Assembly: GCF_030915385.1 (NCBI RefSeq)
Contig: NZ_CP133268.1
Span: 4,748,001 to 4,812,000, forward strand
DNA: 64,000 nt
Reading direction: 5' to 3'
Source of the DNA: Neobacillus sp. PS3-12
Lineage (GTDB): Bacteria; Bacillota; Bacilli; Bacillales; Cytobacillaceae
The translations under genes and the position numbers were made by a program. The number at the start of each line of letters is the position of its first letter. Position 1 is the stretch's first letter. The notes below the pieces were generated by a model, which saw only the letters and a list, made by a program, of their open reading frames with translations, was not told where the DNA came from and did not search any database. This document shows, piece by piece, positions 61,984 through 64,000 of the stretch.

Positions 61984-62079
61984 ATACAATTTTTATTAAC
62001 ACTTAAAATAGCTGCCAATTTGACACTATTTTTTCATAGTGAGAAAACAATATTATCCAAATTGACGTTACATTCAAAA

Positions 62080-62104
62080 CCCCACAGAACTGTGGGGCTT
62101 TTTG
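62080..62104 (+). terminator. terminator after the DUF2935-like gene
   Basis: CCCCACAG (62080-62087) and CTGTGGGG (62090-62097) followed by CTTTTT. Confidence 0.8.
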
Positions 62105-62237
62105 CTGTCCATAAATCCATCTACAGAAATTGAATTAACCTGAATATTTGTTCCAGTTGTGCTTCTCCAATTTTAACTAACACTTGTAGTGCTTATTCCT
62201 TTTGTTTGATTAGGTTAAAATGTTCACTAATTTGTCA

Positions 62238-62290
62238 TTGACAATCATTCTCATTAAAAATAAAATTAATGTAAATGATATTCATTATCA
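62238..62290 (+). promoter_or_regulatory. Fur-controlled promoter of efeU
   Basis: TTGACA (62238-62243) and TAAAAT (62261-62266) are spaced by 17 bases. Two Fur-box-like sites flank it: TGACAATCATTCTCA (62239-62253, 12 of 15 with the consensus) overlapping the -35, and TGATATTCATTATCA (62276-62290, 13 of 15) just after the -10. This predicts repression by Fe-Fur. Confidence 0.8.
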
Positions 62291-62327
62291 ATTACTCAAT
62301 TAATAGATTTGCATGCAGGGGGAGCAT

Positions 62328-63833
62328 ATGACTAAAAATCTACTACTTAAAACTTTTATTCTACTATTATTAATAGGATTGGTCGTACATAATCCTGTTT
62401 TAGCTGCTGGAAGTTCCAACACAGATTTGAAAAATGCGGAAGTATCAGTTGATCAGGCAATCGATTATGCTTCAAAAGGGGATCTCGCGTCAGCACAGAA
62501 GGCTTATGATCAATTTAATAAGATGTGGCGGGAAATTGAACAAGGGATTAAAGCTGATTCCGCAACCGCCTATAGAGACATTGAATCGAATATGGGACAG
62601 GTTGTTTATGCTATTACCTTAAAAAAGCAGGACCAGGTTCTTCAGTCATTACAGGGGCTTAAGGCTGTAAATGAAAAGTTTGTTAATGGCGGCTATCCAA
62701 AAGAGGTAGGATTTAAGAATAAAGACATTACCTTAGATGATTTTATTCTTATACTTCAACAGACGAAAAAGGCAGCCGACCAACAAAATCAAACGCAAGC
62801 TTTGAAAAGTATAAAAGAGGCCAGTGACAGCTGGCTAAGCGTTGAAGGAATAGTCGTTGCACAATCAGCTTCTGTTTATAGCGACTCTGAAAGGGACTTA
62901 GTCTCAATTCAAGCTATGCTAAGTGCTAACCCGCCAAATTTCAAACAAGCAAATAAAACAACAGATAGCATGATCAAATATCTTACTCCACTGGCTGAAA
63001 AATCTAGTTATACGTTTTGGGATGCAGCGATGATTCTTGTTCGTGAAGGATTGGAAGCATTGCTGGTTGTTATCGCCCTGATGTCATTCGTGAAAAAGTC
63101 AGGACAAGGAAAGGGTAAAGGTTGGATTTGGAGCGGAGTTTTGACGGGTCTCGGAGTCAGTGTCATCCTTGCCATTATTGTAAAATTTGTTATTTCCTCT
63201 GGAGCCTTTGGAAATAACAATGCGCTAATTGCCGGGTGGACAGGAGTTTTTGCTGCAGTCATGTTGTTGTATATGAGCTATTGGCTTCATAGTCAATCCA
63301 ATATTGCTGACTGGAATCGGTATATAAGGGAGAAAAGTCAAACTGCTTTATCAACTGGAAAACTGGTTTCATTAGGAGTACTTGCCTTCCTTGCGGTATT
63401 TCGTGAGGGGACAGAAACTGTTTTATTTTATATAGGTATGGCAAGTCAAATCAAGCTTCAGTCGTTATTACTTGGATTTCTTATCGGAGCGGCAATTCTG
63501 GGAGTTTTAGCTTACTTGATGGTATTTGTTGGCTTGAAATTGCCATTACGCCCATTTTTTATGGTATCAAGCATTATCGTATTTTATTTGTGCATTAAGT
63601 TTACTGGAATGGGTATTCACAGTCTGCAGTTAGCTGGATTAATCCCAACAACGAACGCTGCTACTATTCCTAGTGTAGAATTTTTCGCACTGTACCCATC
63701 ATGGGAAAGTTCCATTCCACAGATTATCCTGGTTCTTGCAGCGTGTTTCATTATTTTGTACAAAAATATTAAATACAAAAAACACATAATACCTAATAAT
63801 CTTATTACAAAGAAAGTAGGAAATGAAAAATGA
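62328..63833 (+). CDS. efeU: high-affinity iron permease EfeU/FTR1 family
   Basis: ATG 62328 follows AGGGGGAG, giving 501 residues (an in-frame ATG at 62313 is less likely). An N-terminal signal sequence and a roughly 200-residue extracytoplasmic helical region precede seven membrane helices. The iron-binding R-E-x-x-E motifs are R-E-G-L-E and R-E-G-T-E. The long N-terminal domain resembles that of Gram-positive YwbL/EfeU. Two Fur boxes lie upstream, and efeO begins in an ATGA overlap. Confidence 0.94.
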   Translation: MTKNLLLKTFILLLLIGLVVHNPVLAAGSSNTDLKNAEVSVDQAIDYASKGDLASAQKAYDQFNKMWREIEQGIKADSATAYRDIESNMGQVVYAITLKKQDQVLQSLQGLKAVNEKFVNGGYPKEVGFKNKDITLDDFILILQQTKKAADQQNQTQALKSIKEASDSWLSVEGIVVAQSASVYSDSERDLVSIQAMLSANPPNFKQANKTTDSMIKYLTPLAEKSSYTFWDAAMILVREGLEALLVVIALMSFVKKSGQGKGKGWIWSGVLTGLGVSVILAIIVKFVISSGAFGNNNALIAGWTGVFAAVMLLYMSYWLHSQSNIADWNRYIREKSQTALSTGKLVSLGVLAFLAVFREGTETVLFYIGMASQIKLQSLLLGFLIGAAILGVLAYLMVFVGLKLPLRPFFMVSSIIVFYLCIKFTGMGIHSLQLAGLIPTTNAATIPSVEFFALYPSWESSIPQIILVLAACFIILYKNIKYKKHIIPNNLITKKVGNEK

Positions 63834-64000
63834 AAAAGTTGACATCACTGGTTTTAACCATAGGTCTGGGAGGTTATTTACTTTTAGCAGGCTGCAGTTC
63901 CACTAACAGCAAAGTTTCAGACGGAGTAAATAAAATGTTGGATACCACTGAACAACTATCCAAAGCAATTGACAGCGGTGACCAAGCTAAAGTTAAAGAG
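63830..64000 (+). CDS. efeO: EfeO/EfeM-like iron-uptake lipoprotein, 3' end outside window
   Basis: The frame starts at ATG 63830 overlapping the efeU stop and runs open to the window end (57 residues). A lipoprotein signal with L-L-A-G-C21 is followed by S-S-T-N-S-K. Position behind efeU and the lipobox identify it as the extracellular iron donor protein of the EfeUO(B) system. Confidence 0.8.
   Translation, partial: MKKLTSLVLTIGLGGYLLLAGCSSTNSKVSDGVNKMLDTTEQLSKAIDSGDQAKVKE

Noticed and set aside
1-64000. CRISPR arrays, tRNA/rRNA genes, prophage or complete insertion sequences
   Set aside because: No regularly spaced direct repeats, cloverleaf-like segments, integrase, phage structural genes or transposase frames were seen on either strand.

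Overview
The window is AT-rich DNA from a Bacillaceae member (Bacillus, Neobacillus or a relative). Three things suggest this: strong GGAGG-type ribosome sites, the gene repertoire (LrgA/LrgB pair, CarD-like regulator, hemolysin III/YplQ type, YugI-like S1 protein, HU, CspB, EfeUO, ABC-F), and families of palindromic intergenic repeats typical of Bacillus-like genomes. I see no rRNA, tRNA, CRISPR array, complete insertion sequence or prophage.

Region 1 (1-8.2 kb) is an aromatic-degradation operon. It holds a multicomponent phenol hydroxylase (dmpLMNOP-like, the first gene cut by the window edge), an extradiol catechol 2,3-dioxygenase, its plant-type ferredoxin, and a frameshifted 2-hydroxymuconic semialdehyde hydrolase. 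Next comes a regulator with the phenol-sensing and V4R zinc domains of MopR/DmpR joined to a PucR-type helix-turn-helix in place of the sigma-54 AAA+ module. Phenol would go to catechol and then to the ring-opened semialdehyde. The rest of the meta pathway is not in the window.

Region 2 (8.5-17.0 kb) is a tightly overlapping [NiFe]-hydrogenase operon: Tat-exported small subunit, large subunit, cytochrome b, maturation protease, a four-cysteine accessory protein, hypA, hypB, a hypF stub, hypC, hypD, hypE and tatA. The proximal cluster motif is the ordinary four-Cys type. hypF survives only as part of its acylphosphatase domain.

Region 3 (17-29 kb) is mixed accessory DNA. It has a TetR regulator with four matching operators and a 27-residue mini-gene, an acetyltransferase, membrane proteins, a toxin-antitoxin locus with a wrecked toxin, a frameshifted PD-(D/E)XK nuclease, a CPBP protease, a GT2 glycosyltransferase, an orphan HsdR-N-like protein, and a pabB-pabC fusion with a one-base frameshift.

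Region 4 (29-45.8 kb) has hydrolases, a broken PAP2 phosphatase, YetF-type DUF421, a zinc alcohol dehydrogenase, a radical SAM/SPASM enzyme with a tiny precursor-like peptide just downstream (candidate RiPP locus), cold-shock, CarD, hemolysin III, dapB, a broken M20 amidohydrolase, S1, HU and dus genes.

Region 5 (45.8-64 kb) has a broken LysR gene beside lrgAB-like genes, a beta-hydroxyacid dehydrogenase, a CMD-family protein, two tandem LysR genes and an MFS transporter. It continues with a broken aminotransferase, an LDH/HicDH-type dehydrogenase, an orphan ABC binding lipoprotein, a GGDEF plus HD-GYP enzyme, a 158-bp bcr1-like element, an ABC-F protein and a Fur-controlled iron uptake operon (efeU, start of efeO).

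At least eight genes carry nine single frame disruptions with intact sequence on both sides. Most are explained by loss of one base, often in a short run, so base-calling error is a serious alternative to gene decay.
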